Positions 1 to 8,883 are shown, counted from the stretch's first letter. The stretch: 64,000 bases of DNA from an uncultured Collinsella sp. (GCA_900550195.1 URRB01000012.1:1-64000), one strand, 5' to 3'. The notes: a model not told the origin generated them from the letters alone. Numbers and translations are program-made.

Positions 1-51
1 CGGCGACCACCGAGATCTACACTCTTTCCCTACACGACGCTCTTCCGATCT
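1..51 (+). other. Illumina P5/TruSeq adapter left on contig end
   Basis: These 51 bases match the Illumina P5 plus TruSeq read-1 adapter from its eighth base, ending in GCTCTTCCGATCT. They are a sequencing artefact and mark a contig end. Reading the transposase antisense into them gives the peptide IGRASCRERV, a familiar sign of adapter translated into protein. Nothing biological should be annotated here. Confidence 0.98.
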
Positions 52-607
52 GGAGCTCCTCCATCAGCCTCGGCCCTCCCATGCCGCGGAACCTCGACCT
101 GAGCCCTTCCGGCGCGGTGGTGAGCAGCGACCTCGCGGTGTTGATCGCCGAGGTCCGCGCCTTCACCGCCCCGGAGCGCGCCGCGAGCATGCAGCGCACC
201 CCGTCGACCCACCCGTCCTGGCTCTTGGGGGTCCCGAGCTTCGAGCCGGACATCGCCGCGCGGGCGGCCCTCTCCGCGTCCGCCTCGTCGCACTTCCCCT
301 GCCCCGGGCGCCTCCTCTGCATCCTCGCCGGGGAGAGCGCCTCGCGCACGGGCATCCCCAGCGACGCGAGGTGCCTGGTGAGGCCCGCCCCGTAGGACGA
401 CGTCCCCTCCATCGCGACGCAGGCCGGCTCCCCGGCTGCGGCGATCGCCCCGGCGAGCGCCTCGTAGCCCGCCGCGTCGGCGGGGAACTGGCGGGAAAGG
501 ACCTTGCGGCCCCTCCAGTCCAGGACGCACAGCCAGTGCGAGTCGGCGTGGGTGTCGACCCCGCAGAAGACCGGCCCGCGGGCGCCGGGTGTCGATTCGG
601 TTCTCAT
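52..607 (-). pseudogene. IS110-family transposase, truncated at contig end
   Basis: N-terminal 185 or so residues of an IS110-family (DEDD, RuvC-like) transposase. The start at 607 gives a protein beginning MRTESTPGARG. The first catalytic Asp lies in CGVDTHADSH, the conserved Glu in AMEGTSSYG, and an Asp-rich KCDEADAERAAR segment follows. The reading frame runs straight into adapter sequence at base 51, so the C-terminal half, including the Ser-containing transposase_20 domain, is missing from this assembly rather than necessarily from the genome. IS110 enzymes recombine DNA without a DDE reaction and use an RNA from the element's non-coding end as guide. A longer start at 706 is possible but lacks family similarity. 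Confidence 0.88.
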
Positions 608-1074
608 GTCTCGCTCCGTTCTTTCCGTGCTCGCCTGGACCGGGCAGACGGCACACTGACGGGGCGCGATAGAATGCGGTTGTTCGGGTCCGCGGTATCG
701 CTCCATGCTCCTATTAGGTCATGCGGCGGTCTCGGCTCGCCGCGGCCCGCGCGGGACATGTCAGGAAACGAGGGCAGCCCCATGGGCGCCAGCGGAATGT
801 GGGGTCACCGCGCGGTCCGCATCTGATGGTGTCGACGTCAATGGTATACGGGTGCATCATCGACGTCTTCAATACAGAAAATATCAGTGCGGAATGTTTT
901 GGGAGGTAGCCCAAACAGCCCCGGCTGGGTCCTGTGTAGTCACCCTTTAGGCGGAACTCTCCTAATTATTTGGATGAGTCGTTTACTTACTTGTGCTGTT
1001 ACCGTCTTCCCGCTGTTGTTGGGGTATGCTTTGTTCGTATGTAAACGTTTGACATGTTGATGGGGGAGGGTGCT
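608..1074. other. IS110 5' non-coding end, then lacI upstream region
   Basis: No gene is visible. From 608 to about 835 the DNA is very GC-rich, then it becomes clearly more AT-rich. The first part lies upstream of the antisense IS110 transposase start, where IS110-group elements encode their bridge RNA, so the element end may lie near 835-900. I cannot place the end: the family often lacks terminal repeats. The TCGACGTC octamer stands at about 832-838 and again at about 862-869. The last 35 bases hold the LacI operator-like site. Confidence 0.45.
1042..1055 (+). promoter_or_regulatory. LacI-family operator-like site (copy 1)
   Basis: TAAACGTTTGACAT lies just upstream of the lacI-type ribosome binding site. 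The same AAACGnTTGACAT word occurs three more times in front of the GH32/PTS genes. A site here suggests autoregulation of the repressor. Confidence 0.7.
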
Positions 1075-2085
1075 ATGGCTCGCGAGAGTGCTCGTTCTAA
1101 AGATACGGCTAAGCCTGGCATCAAGGAAGTTGCAGCGGTGGCGGGGGTTTCGCCTACTACGGTATCTCGCGTGCTTAATAATCGCGGCTATATTAGCCAA
1201 GAGACCCGCGATAAGGTCCATGCCGCGATGGAGCGCATCAATTACACGCCCAACGATATCGCCCGTGCCATGCTCAATGGCCGCCTGAACCTTATCGGCA
1301 TGATTGTTCCCTTTGTGAGCAGCCCGTTCCATGCTCAGGTTGTGCAGGCGGTCGAGCGCACGTTAGCGGAAAACGGCTTTAAGATGTTGCTGTGCAACAG
1401 CGCCAATCGACCTGATCTTGAGCGTTCCTATATCGACATGCTCCGCCGCAATATGGTCGACGGCGTAATCGTCAACTCCCTCAATATCGGTGCTGAGGCA
1501 TATGCCGAGATGGGCTTGAGCCTGGTTGGCATCGACTGCGATCTTGGCGAGGGCTCTGTCCAGATTGCAAGTGACAGCTATGGCATTGGCGAGCTCGCCA
1601 CGCGCCGTCTGATTGATGACGGCTGCAGGCGTATCCTGTGCCTGCGCAGCAATAGCCGCATGCGCATGCCTGCCAATAAGCGTACCGATGCCTACCTCGA
1701 TGTTGTTGAGCAGGCCGGTTTATCCGCGCTTGTCCGTGAGGTTGAGTTCGTTAAGCCCGACGACGAAAAGGGCGCGGTCGTTGCGAAGATCCTCGATGAG
1801 AACCCCGATATTGACGGCATCTTTGCGGGAGACGATACGATGGCGGCCATCTGTCTCAACGTGATGAAGCAGCGTGGCTTGAGCGCTCCAGACGATATTA
1901 AGGTCGTGGGCGCGGATGGTGCCCGCCGAACTATGACGTTTATGCCTGACTTAACAACCGTACGTCAAGATATCGATCGCATCGGAGAGCTCGCGGCGCA
2001 ATCCATCATCGCTCTTATTAACGGCGATAATCCCGAATCGAATATCAAGCTCCCCGTTGAACTCATTGAGGGCAAAACCGCGTAG
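1075..2085 (+). CDS. LacI-family repressor of sucrose/fructoside genes
   Basis: 336-residue LacI/GalR regulator. The helix-turn-helix is near the N-terminus (IKEVAAVAGVSPTTVSRVLNN), followed by the hinge and a periplasmic-binding-protein-like sugar domain. I place the start at 1075 because TGGGGGAGGG at 1061-1070 is a strong ribosome binding site for it; an ATG at 1054 in the same frame lies inside the operator-like sequence. It is followed by a GH32-like enzyme, a PTS EIIBC and a sucrose-6-phosphate hydrolase on the same strand, so it most likely represses them and releases on a sugar or sugar phosphate. Four related AAACGnTTGACAT sites, one before this gene and three before the next, support this. 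The effector itself cannot be read from sequence. Confidence 0.9.
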   Translation: MARESARSKDTAKPGIKEVAAVAGVSPTTVSRVLNNRGYISQETRDKVHAAMERINYTPNDIARAMLNGRLNLIGMIVPFVSSPFHAQVVQAVERTLAENGFKMLLCNSANRPDLERSYIDMLRRNMVDGVIVNSLNIGAEAYAEMGLSLVGIDCDLGEGSVQIASDSYGIGELATRRLIDDGCRRILCLRSNSRMRMPANKRTDAYLDVVEQAGLSALVREVEFVKPDDEKGAVVAKILDENPDIDGIFAGDDTMAAICLNVMKQRGLSAPDDIKVVGADGARRTMTFMPDLTTVRQDIDRIGELAAQSIIALINGDNPESNIKLPVELIEGKTA

Positions 2086-2138
2086 TTCATCCCGTGCGAA
2101 AAGAATTCCTCAAACGCCTCTGATGACCGTTCGCCGGC

Positions 2139-2226
2139 ATATGTCAACCGTTTACCTACGACTGGAACTGCGAAAAGACGTATTGATATGAAAACGTTTG
2201 ACATATGAAAACGATTGACATATCTT
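2139..2226. promoter_or_regulatory. Operator cluster and promoter of fructoside operon
   Basis: Three more copies of the LacI-type site: inverted at about 2140-2154 (AAACGGTTGACATAT on the minus strand), direct at 2192-2204 (AAACGTTTGACAT) and direct at 2208-2221 (AAACGATTGACAT). The second copy contains a TTGACA at 2198-2203; 17 bases on, TATCTT at 2221-2226 could be the -10, so bound repressor would cover the promoter. The promoter is an inference; the repeated sites are directly visible. Confidence 0.7.
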
Positions 2227-2268
2227 GCCATTGTACCGAGTTAGCATGTCGTGGAAAGGAAGTCTCGG

Positions 2269-3651
2269 ATGCACAAGGTGTATTACCAGCCTGAGGGAAT
2301 TTGGGTAGGCGACATCATGCCGTACGGCGAGGACGGCACGTTCTATCTCTATCATCAGCGTGACACGCGTAACCCCGAACCTTTCGGAGAGCCGTTTGGC
2401 TGGGCACTCGCTACGACCAAGGATTTCGTCAACTACAAGGACTTTGGCGAGAGCCTTGAGCGTGGCGGCGACGAGGAAGTCGACCAGTACATTTATGCCG
2501 GCACGGTGTTTAAGGTGGGCGACAAGTACCATGCGCTCTACACTGGTTGCAATCGCGATAAGGTCCGCGCACGTTTGATGAAGCAGGTTCTTCTTCACGC
2601 AACGAGCGACGACGCCGTCAAGTGGGAGAAGAACATCGCCGAGACGCTGCTTCCGCCCCAGGAGGGCTACGACGACCGCAACTGGCGCGATCCCTTTGTG
2701 CTTTGGGATGAGGAGAACGAAGAGTACATGCTCATCCTCGGCACACGTGTGGGCGAGGACAAGCGTCTGATGACCGGTCGTCTGGTCAAGTTCACCTCCA
2801 AGGACCTGACCAACTGGGAGTTCCAGGGCGACTGGTGGAACCCGGGCCTGTACACCATGTTCGAGATGCCTGATCTCTTTAAGATGGGCGACTGGTGGTA
2901 CCTTGTCTTTTCCGAGTACAGCGACGGCAACAAGACCCGTTACCGCATGTCCAAGTCCATCAACGGTCCTTGGATTACCCCCGCTGACGACTCCTTCGAC
3001 GGCCGCGCGTACTACGCCGCTCGCACCGCATTCGATGGCGAGCGCCGCGTTCTCTTTGGTTGGGTTCCTACGCGTGACGAGGGCGGTGACCCCAGCTCTT
3101 ACCTGTGGGGTGGCACTTTTATGCCCCTCGAGATCGTTCAGCGTGCCGACGGAACGCTCGGCACCAAGCTCCCCGACAGCATGCTTGGCGCCTTTGGCGA
3201 GGCTAAGGCAGTCGAGACCTTTGAGCTTTCCTGCGAGTCGGGCAAGGTCGAGCAGGTGCTCGCCGCAGATGCCGGCTCCACCTACTTGCTCGATGCCGAC
3301 ATTGAGCTCGGCGGTAACGCTGCCGGCTTCTCGGTCAAGTTCGCCGAGGACGCCGAGACCGGTCTTGCCTATGAGTTCCGCGCCAACCTGCGCGAGGGCA
3401 AGCTCGAGTTCACGCCGGCTCCCCAGTACCCGTGGTTCCAGGTCAACAACATGGGCCTCGAGCGTCCGTTGTTCTTTAAGGGCGAGGGCACTCACCATGT
3501 GCGTCTGGTCGTCGACGACGACATCGCGACCATCTTTGTCGATGACGTTGCGCTCAACGCTCGCTTCTGCAACAAGCAGGGCCAGGGTGTGGCGCTTACC
3601 GTCACCGACGGTGCGCTCAAGTGCGCAAACGCAACGATCGCGTCTCTGTAG
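2269..3651 (+). CDS. GH32-like beta-fructosidase (divergent)
   Basis: 460-residue glycoside hydrolase of the GH32 type: five-bladed propeller followed by a C-terminal beta-sandwich (about residues 320-460). The start at 2269 is preceded by GGAAAGGAAG. Asp141 in NWRDPF matches the transition-state Asp of the RDP motif, and Glu199 in EMPDLF matches the acid/base of ECPDLF. The usual WMNDPNG nucleophile motif is replaced by WVGDIMPYG, with Asp15 the probable nucleophile. There is no signal peptide, so it acts in the cytoplasm, probably on a fructoside or phosphorylated fructoside brought in by the neighbouring PTS. It differs strongly from the second GH32 gene at 5250, so the two probably split substrates. 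Exact specificity is unknown. Confidence 0.82.
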   Translation: MHKVYYQPEGIWVGDIMPYGEDGTFYLYHQRDTRNPEPFGEPFGWALATTKDFVNYKDFGESLERGGDEEVDQYIYAGTVFKVGDKYHALYTGCNRDKVRARLMKQVLLHATSDDAVKWEKNIAETLLPPQEGYDDRNWRDPFVLWDEENEEYMLILGTRVGEDKRLMTGRLVKFTSKDLTNWEFQGDWWNPGLYTMFEMPDLFKMGDWWYLVFSEYSDGNKTRYRMSKSINGPWITPADDSFDGRAYYAARTAFDGERRVLFGWVPTRDEGGDPSSYLWGGTFMPLEIVQRADGTLGTKLPDSMLGAFGEAKAVETFELSCESGKVEQVLAADAGSTYLLDADIELGGNAAGFSVKFAEDAETGLAYEFRANLREGKLEFTPAPQYPWFQVNNMGLERPLFFKGEGTHHVRLVVDDDIATIFVDDVALNARFCNKQGQGVALTVTDGALKCANATIASL

Positions 3652-3696
3652 CGGCAACGAACCGTTTTATGATTTAGAAAAGGAATGGAGAGGAAC

Positions 3697-5148
3697 ATGG
3701 ACTACAAGGCAGTGTCCCAGCAAGTCGTCGACAACGTCGGCGGACTGGAGAACATCGAGGGCGCCACGCATTGCGTGACCCGTCTGCGTCTGGTGCTCAA
3801 GGATACGAGCAAATACAACAAGGCCGAGCTCGAGAACATCGATGGCGTCAAGGGCGTGCTGTACAACAGCGGCCAGCTCATGATCATCTTCGGTACCGGT
3901 ACCGTCAACAAGGTTTACGATGAGTTTATGGCTCTGACGGGCGTTAAGGAGATCAGCGCTTCCGAGGTCAAGGGCGCCGAGGCGGACAAGAAGGGCAAGT
4001 TCTTCTCGGTCCTCAAGGTATTCTCGGACATCTTTATCCCCATCATTCCCGCTTTCGTCGGCGCTGCTATCATCATCGGCCTTAAGTCGCTGATCGTTGC
4101 CAACGGCCTCTTTGGCATGGAAGGCAGCCTCGCCGATCACAGCGAGTTCCTCAAGAACCTCGCAAGCTTCTTTGCCATTATCGCCACCACGTTCGACTAC
4201 CTGCCTGTCCTGGTTATGTACAGCGCAGTCAAGCGTTTTGGCGGTAACCCGATCCTGGGCATCCTCGTCGGTATCGTCATGGTTCACCCGAGCCTTATGA
4301 ACCGCAACACGTTCGTTATGGACCCGACGGGTGCTGAGTACTGGAACTTTGGTCCGCTCTCCATTCCCATGGTTGCTTTCCAGGGCGGCGTATTCCCTGC
4401 AATCCTGACTGCCTGGTTTATGGCCAAGGTCGAAAAGATTGCCCAGAAGTACATCCCCGAGGTCGTTTCGTTCGTCTTTGTCCCGACCGTTACCCTGATT
4501 CTTGCTAACGTCGCCCTGTTCACCGTGTTCGGCCCGCTCGGCAACCTGATCGGCGATGTCCTCGCCGGCGTAATCGATATCCTGTACAACAGGATGGGCG
4601 TCTTTGGTGCCTTTGTCTTCGCCGCGTTCCTGCAGCCGCTTGTCGTTACCGGTACGCATCAGTTCATCCAGGGTATCGAGGCAAACCTTGTTGCCACGAC
4701 TGGCTTCAACTACATCCAGGCCATCTGGTCGGTTTCCATCATCGCCCAGGGCGGCGGCGCCATCGGCATGTACCTCATTCACAAGAAGCATTCCAAAGAG
4801 CGCAACATTTGCATGTCGTCCTTTATCCCGACGCTGGTCGGAATCTCCGAGCCCGCTATCTTTGCTGCAAACATGCGCTACTCGATCATCCCGTTCATCT
4901 GCGCATGCATCGGTGCAGGCTGCGGCGGTGCCTTCGTCAAGCTCTTTGAGGTGCGCGCTATCGGTCAGGGTCTGACCGGCGTGCTTGGCCTGCTCATCGT
5001 CACGCCCGAGACCCTCGTGTGGTATGTGGCTGGCAATCTCATCGCCTTTATCGTGCCGATCGTCTTGATCTTTGCCTACAACAAGGCAAAGGGCGTGCCG
5101 ACCACCGATGAAGAGGGCGCTGGCGCTGGCTTCGACGTTAGCTTCTAG
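3697..5148 (+). CDS. PTS sucrose-type EIIBC permease
   Basis: 483-residue phosphotransferase permease of the glucose/sucrose superfamily. It has an N-terminal EIIB domain with phosphorylated Cys26 in ATHCVTRLRL, then a multi-span EIIC membrane domain with the conserved GISEPAIF near the C-terminal side. No EIIA domain is fused, so phosphate must come from a separate EIIA. I start at 3697 (MDYKAVSQQ) because GGAGAGGA lies just before it; an ATG at 3685 would sit on a poor site. It lies 45 bases after the GH32-like gene and before sucrose-6-phosphate hydrolase, which points to sucrose or short fructo-oligosaccharides as substrate, imported and phosphorylated at once. Confidence 0.9.
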   Translation: MDYKAVSQQVVDNVGGLENIEGATHCVTRLRLVLKDTSKYNKAELENIDGVKGVLYNSGQLMIIFGTGTVNKVYDEFMALTGVKEISASEVKGAEADKKGKFFSVLKVFSDIFIPIIPAFVGAAIIIGLKSLIVANGLFGMEGSLADHSEFLKNLASFFAIIATTFDYLPVLVMYSAVKRFGGNPILGILVGIVMVHPSLMNRNTFVMDPTGAEYWNFGPLSIPMVAFQGGVFPAILTAWFMAKVEKIAQKYIPEVVSFVFVPTVTLILANVALFTVFGPLGNLIGDVLAGVIDILYNRMGVFGAFVFAAFLQPLVVTGTHQFIQGIEANLVATTGFNYIQAIWSVSIIAQGGGAIGMYLIHKKHSKERNICMSSFIPTLVGISEPAIFAANMRYSIIPFICACIGAGCGGAFVKLFEVRAIGQGLTGVLGLLIVTPETLVWYVAGNLIAFIVPIVLIFAYNKAKGVPTTDEEGAGAGFDVSF

Positions 5149-5187
5149 TTGAGCCGTTCAGTGTAATCTGAGGATAAGTCCATTTGA

Positions 5188-5225
5188 GGAAGGGCGTTCG
5201 ACTCGTGTGAGTCGAGCGTCCTTCC
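5188..5225 (+). promoter_or_regulatory. Long hairpin between PTS and scrB
   Basis: A 17-base stem (5188-5204 with 5209-5225) closed by GTGT; all positions pair if two G-U pairs are counted. No T-run follows, so it is not a typical intrinsic terminator. It could set relative expression of scrB or protect the upstream mRNA 3' end. Confidence 0.6.
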
Positions 5226-5249
5226 CCATAGACGAGAAAGTCAACGGCG

Positions 5250-6692
5250 ATGTTTAATCAAAAAAATAAGGTGACACGCGCGGACTATGAGCAGTGGCGT
5301 GCCGGACAGGATGAGACGGCGGGTCGCATCGCGTCCGACCCCGATAGGCTCCTGTTCCATGTGGAGCCTGAGCTTGGCTGGCTCAACGACCCCAACGGTT
5401 TGGTTCAGATTGGTGATACGTATCACATCTATCATCAATACGATCCGTTCGATGCTGCGCATGGCGGTCCAGTGCTTTGGAACCATCTGACGACAAAGGA
5501 TTTTGTGACGTACGAGAATCACGGCCCCGTGCTGTTCCCCGATTCCGATTTGGATTCGAGCGGAGCGTATTCTGGTTCTGCCTTTGTACGTGATGGCAAG
5601 ATTCACTACTTCTATACCGGCAACGTCAAGCATTTTGACCGCGATGATTACGACTACGTGTTGACGGGCCGTGAGCAAAACCAGATTCATATGGTTGCCG
5701 AGAATCCCGACGAATTGGGCGAGAAGCGCATGGCTGTTGGACCAGTCGATTACCCCGACGATATCGGTACGCATGTGCGCGACCCCAAGATCCTTGAACA
5801 CGACGGTATCTACTACATGGTTCTGGGCGCTCGTACGAAAGACGATCGCGGCTGCGTGCTTGTCTATACCTCGCGCGATCTAGAGGTCTGGAGCTATGCG
5901 ACGCGCATTGAGCTGGGCGAGAAGCTTGGCTTTATGTGGGAGTGTCCTGATCTGTTTGAGCTCGATGGCGAGCTTATTCTCGTTTGCTGTCCGCAGGGCG
6001 TGCCCGCCGATGGCTGGCGTTACCGCAATCCGCATCAGTGCGTGTGGTTCTCCATCGAGGCCGATTGGGGGGCGCCGAGCTTTAAGATCGTCGGCCAGGG
6101 CATGCCTCCGATGGTTGATGCCGGTTTTGATTTCTATGCCCCGCAGTCCTTTGAGGATGCGGCAGGTCGACGCTTGATGATCGGATGGTCGGGTTGCCCC
6201 GATACGATGGCAGAAAGCCCGACGGTGGCACGCGGATGGCAGTGCGCGTTGACGGTGCCGAGAGAGCTGAGCATACGCGATGGTAAGCTCTGCCAGCAGC
6301 CGGCGCACGAGATTGAGAGGATGCGCGGTGACTGCGTTCGCGCGACAGGCGGTGAAACCGTTGAGGAGCCGGGCCGCCTGTTTGATCTTGTGGTTTCCTG
6401 TGAGGGCGCCAAGATGGCCGAGCTCGAAATCCGCAAGGGTGTCTTTGTACGTTATGCGGACGGGATGCTTACCCTCGACATGGGTGACGAAGGCTATGGG
6501 CGCGACCAGAGGTCGATCGAGCTCAGCGAGCTTCGCGACCTGCGCGTGCTTTCGGACACTACGATGGTCGAGATTTTTGCAAATGGCGGCGAGGCGGCAC
6601 TTACGAGCCGTACCTATTCGCCGGCGGTTCCGGCGATGGGGTTGCATGCCGAGGGTGCGGCGTCGATGGATTTCTACCGCCTCGCGCATTAA
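5250..6692 (+). CDS. scrB: Sucrose-6-phosphate hydrolase (GH32)
   Basis: 480-residue GH32 enzyme with all three canonical motifs: WLNDPNG with nucleophile Asp47, HVRDPK with the stabilising Asp, and WECPDLF with the acid/base Glu. No signal peptide, so it is cytoplasmic and would split sucrose-6-phosphate delivered by the PTS into glucose-6-phosphate and fructose; activity on longer fructosides is also possible. It lies 101 bases after the EIIBC gene, with a strong hairpin between. The ribosome binding site is weak (GAGAAAG). Probably under the same LacI repressor, though the hairpin leaves room for separate control. Confidence 0.9.
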   Translation: MFNQKNKVTRADYEQWRAGQDETAGRIASDPDRLLFHVEPELGWLNDPNGLVQIGDTYHIYHQYDPFDAAHGGPVLWNHLTTKDFVTYENHGPVLFPDSDLDSSGAYSGSAFVRDGKIHYFYTGNVKHFDRDDYDYVLTGREQNQIHMVAENPDELGEKRMAVGPVDYPDDIGTHVRDPKILEHDGIYYMVLGARTKDDRGCVLVYTSRDLEVWSYATRIELGEKLGFMWECPDLFELDGELILVCCPQGVPADGWRYRNPHQCVWFSIEADWGAPSFKIVGQGMPPMVDAGFDFYAPQSFEDAAGRRLMIGWSGCPDTMAESPTVARGWQCALTVPRELSIRDGKLCQQPAHEIERMRGDCVRATGGETVEEPGRLFDLVVSCEGAKMAELEIRKGVFVRYADGMLTLDMGDEGYGRDQRSIELSELRDLRVLSDTTMVEIFANGGEAALTSRTYSPAVPAMGLHAEGAASMDFYRLAH

Positions 6693-6844
6693 CCGTGTGT
6701 GGAGCGCGATTGGACTTGCTGGGCGGAATGCGTCGCAGTTGCTGCAGCGAACTACCGTTCATCGCGTATAGCTACCGTTTGCGGGATAAGTAACACTCAT
6801 TTATAAACCGTGTAAAATCTCAGGTAAGCACGGAGTTTTCCAGG

Positions 6845-6886
6845 GAGACGCTGTCCTTTGTTGTGTGCAAGGGGCGGCGTCTCTTT
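6845..6886 (+). terminator. Weak hairpin after scrB
   Basis: GAGACGC at 6845-6851 pairs with GCGTCTC at 6877-6883, and TTT follows. The loop is long, so it is a weak terminator candidate. The rest of 6693-6968 shows no gene. Confidence 0.3.
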
Positions 6887-6968
6887 GGCGCTTGGACGCC
6901 GTTGTACAACAGTGCGGCGGTGCGTGCCATGTATTGAAAAGCCAATGTCGAGATGGGTCGTGATATTA

Positions 6969-7823
6969 ATGGGCAAGTACGTAATCGTGGTCGAGTCTGG
7001 GTCGGATGTGACGCCGGAGCTCTGCGAGCGCTACGGCATCGTGCGCGTGCCCATGCATGTCACGATTGGTGACGAGACCGTCGAGGACGGCTCGATCGAT
7101 CCGCTCGAGATTTATTCGCGCTGCAATGAGTTTGGCGTGATGCCCAAGACCAGTGGCTGCGCGCCTGCGGATTTTACTCACGTGTACGACCGCATTCACG
7201 CTGAGCGGCCCGACGCGACTATTTTGCATCTTGCATATTCCGAGGCCACGACCTGTTCGCATCAGTCCTCAAAGATTGCGGCCCAGGGGCGCGACTACGT
7301 GTTCTCCATGGACACGCGCTTTGTCTCGGTAGGCCAGTCGCTTGTTGTCGTCGAGACCGCCAAATACATCGAGGCTCACCCCGATGCCACCGTCGACGAG
7401 ATCTTTGCATTTACGAACTCCGTCATGGACCGCGTGCTGTTGGGCTTTGTCCCAACCGATCTCGCCTTCCTTAAGGCCGGCGGTCGTTTGTCCAACGTGG
7501 CATTCCTCGGTGCCCATCTGCTCAAGATTAAGCCCTGCATTGAGGTGACGGGTGGTAAGTTCGTGGCGACCAAGAAGTTCCGCGGTTCTATGCTTAAGTG
7601 CGCCCGTGCCTTTATTGATCACATGGTTGCCAAGGGCGAGATTGACTACTCGCACATTGGCCTGGCGTATTCGGTAGGTCTTTCCGAGGAGCTGCGCGAC
7701 GACATGGAAGTCTATGCGCACGACCTGGGCTTTAAGGACATTACCTGGACTCAGGTCGGCGGCGTCATCTCGAGCCATTGCGGCCCGACCGCCTTCGGCG
7801 CGGTGCTTACGCTTAAGGCGTAA
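6969..7823 (+). CDS. DegV-family fatty-acid-binding protein
   Basis: 284-residue DegV-family protein; the fold binds a single fatty acid and serves as the FakB subunit for fatty-acid kinase. Typical features are the N-terminal VIVVESGSDVTPEL, a conserved FLKAGGRLSNVAFLGAHLLKIKPC in the middle, and the C-terminal HCGPTAFG. I start at 6969 (MGKYVIVVESGSD), where the family normally begins; longer starts at 6858 and 6945 add residues without family similarity. It stands alone between scrB and a terminator. No fakA lies nearby, so the partner kinase must be elsewhere. Confidence 0.88.
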   Translation: MGKYVIVVESGSDVTPELCERYGIVRVPMHVTIGDETVEDGSIDPLEIYSRCNEFGVMPKTSGCAPADFTHVYDRIHAERPDATILHLAYSEATTCSHQSSKIAAQGRDYVFSMDTRFVSVGQSLVVVETAKYIEAHPDATVDEIFAFTNSVMDRVLLGFVPTDLAFLKAGGRLSNVAFLGAHLLKIKPCIEVTGGKFVATKKFRGSMLKCARAFIDHMVAKGEIDYSHIGLAYSVGLSEELRDDMEVYAHDLGFKDITWTQVGGVISSHCGPTAFGAVLTLKA

Positions 7824-7852
7824 GGCCTGGCGTCTATCGATATCTATTGCCT

Positions 7853-7891
7853 CGGCGGCGAGTGGGTTGTGACAACCTTCCCGCCGCTTTT
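7853..7891 (+). terminator. Intrinsic terminator after degV
   Basis: CGGCGG (7853-7858) pairs with CCGCCG (7881-7886), with inner GGTT/AACC pairing, followed by CTTTT. Confidence 0.75.
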
Positions 7892-8009
7892 GTGTGGGGC
7901 CAAATAGAACAACCCAATTGACCACTAAACCGTTTCACCATCATGCGTATGGGCTAGAATGGCTCTGGCATTTATGTAACTAAAACCAATGAGAGGCAAG
8001 GTAGCGGGA

Positions 8010-8828
8010 ATGGCTGAGATGACGCTCGAGGGTGTGGACGCTCGTCCCGAGGACTCTGCGTTTGCCCTGGGCCGCGTGCATTCGATTGAGACGATGGGAA
8101 CGGTCGATGGACCCGGCATCCGCTTTGTGGTGTTTGTTCAGGGCTGCCCCATGCGCTGTGCGTATTGCCACAACCCCGATACCTGGTCGGTTAACGGCGG
8201 CACCATGGTGACCGTCGAGCACCTGATGGACGAGTTCCAGAGCAACCACGAGTTCTATCGCAGCGGCGGCATTACGGTGTCCGGCGGCGAGCCGCTCCTA
8301 CAGCCTGAGTTTTTGGCCGACCTGTTCCGTGCAATGCACAACAACCCCGATGGCCGCGTGCATACTTGCTTGGATAGCTGCGGCTATGCGTTCGATCCCG
8401 CGCATCCCGAGAAGTTCGATGCCGTACTCAACGAGACCGATATGGTGCTGCTCGACATTAAGCACGCCGATCCCGTCGAGCATAAAAAGCTGACCGGTTG
8501 TGATCCCGCACGCATCCTGGCGTTTGGCGATGAGCTTGCACGTCGCAAGATTAAGGTCGTTATCCGCCACGTGGTGGTGCCGGGCATTACCGACACGGTG
8601 GAGGAATGCGAGAAGCTTGGTTGCCTGATCGCTCCATGGCACAACGTGGTGGGTTTGGAGATGCTGCCGTATCACACGATGGGTGTCGTCAAGTACGAGC
8701 AACTGGGCATTCTCTATAAGCTTGAGGGCGTGCCCCAGATGGATACCGCGCGCATGCCCGAGTTGCGCAATGCCGTCATGACGGGCATGAAAAAGCGCCG
8801 CGCCGAACTCAAAAACGCCATCGGCTAG
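8010..8828 (+). CDS. pflA: Pyruvate formate-lyase activating enzyme
   Basis: 272-residue radical SAM glycyl-radical activase. The cluster-binding Cx3Cx2C motif is CPMRCAYC, followed by HNPDTW; the GGEP-like S-adenosylmethionine motif is SGGEPLLQPEF. It installs the glycyl radical on pyruvate formate-lyase under anaerobic conditions. The start at 8010 is preceded by GAGGCAAGG; 7989 is an alternative. No formate-lyase gene is in the window, which is unusual since pflB and pflA are often adjacent. A weak promoter may be TTTCAC (7933) with TAGAAT (7955-7960). Confidence 0.92.
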   Translation: MAEMTLEGVDARPEDSAFALGRVHSIETMGTVDGPGIRFVVFVQGCPMRCAYCHNPDTWSVNGGTMVTVEHLMDEFQSNHEFYRSGGITVSGGEPLLQPEFLADLFRAMHNNPDGRVHTCLDSCGYAFDPAHPEKFDAVLNETDMVLLDIKHADPVEHKKLTGCDPARILAFGDELARRKIKVVIRHVVVPGITDTVEECEKLGCLIAPWHNVVGLEMLPYHTMGVVKYEQLGILYKLEGVPQMDTARMPELRNAVMTGMKKRRAELKNAIG

Positions 8829-8850
8829 CGAGCCATTTTCGCTCCCCAAA

Positions 8851-8883
8851 GGCACTCATTGGGGACAGACTTAAATGAGTGCC
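8851..8883 (+). repeat. Small inverted repeat with GGGGACAG loop
   Basis: GGCACTCATT (8851-8860) and AATGAGTGCC (8874-8883) form a perfect 10-bp stem around a 13-base loop with GGGGACAG. One of several such elements in this window. The rest of 8829-9092 shows no gene. Confidence 0.75.

Noticed and set aside
5188..5225. Intrinsic terminator after the PTS gene
   Set aside because: Strong stem but CCCCA follows instead of a T-run; kept as a hairpin of unknown role.
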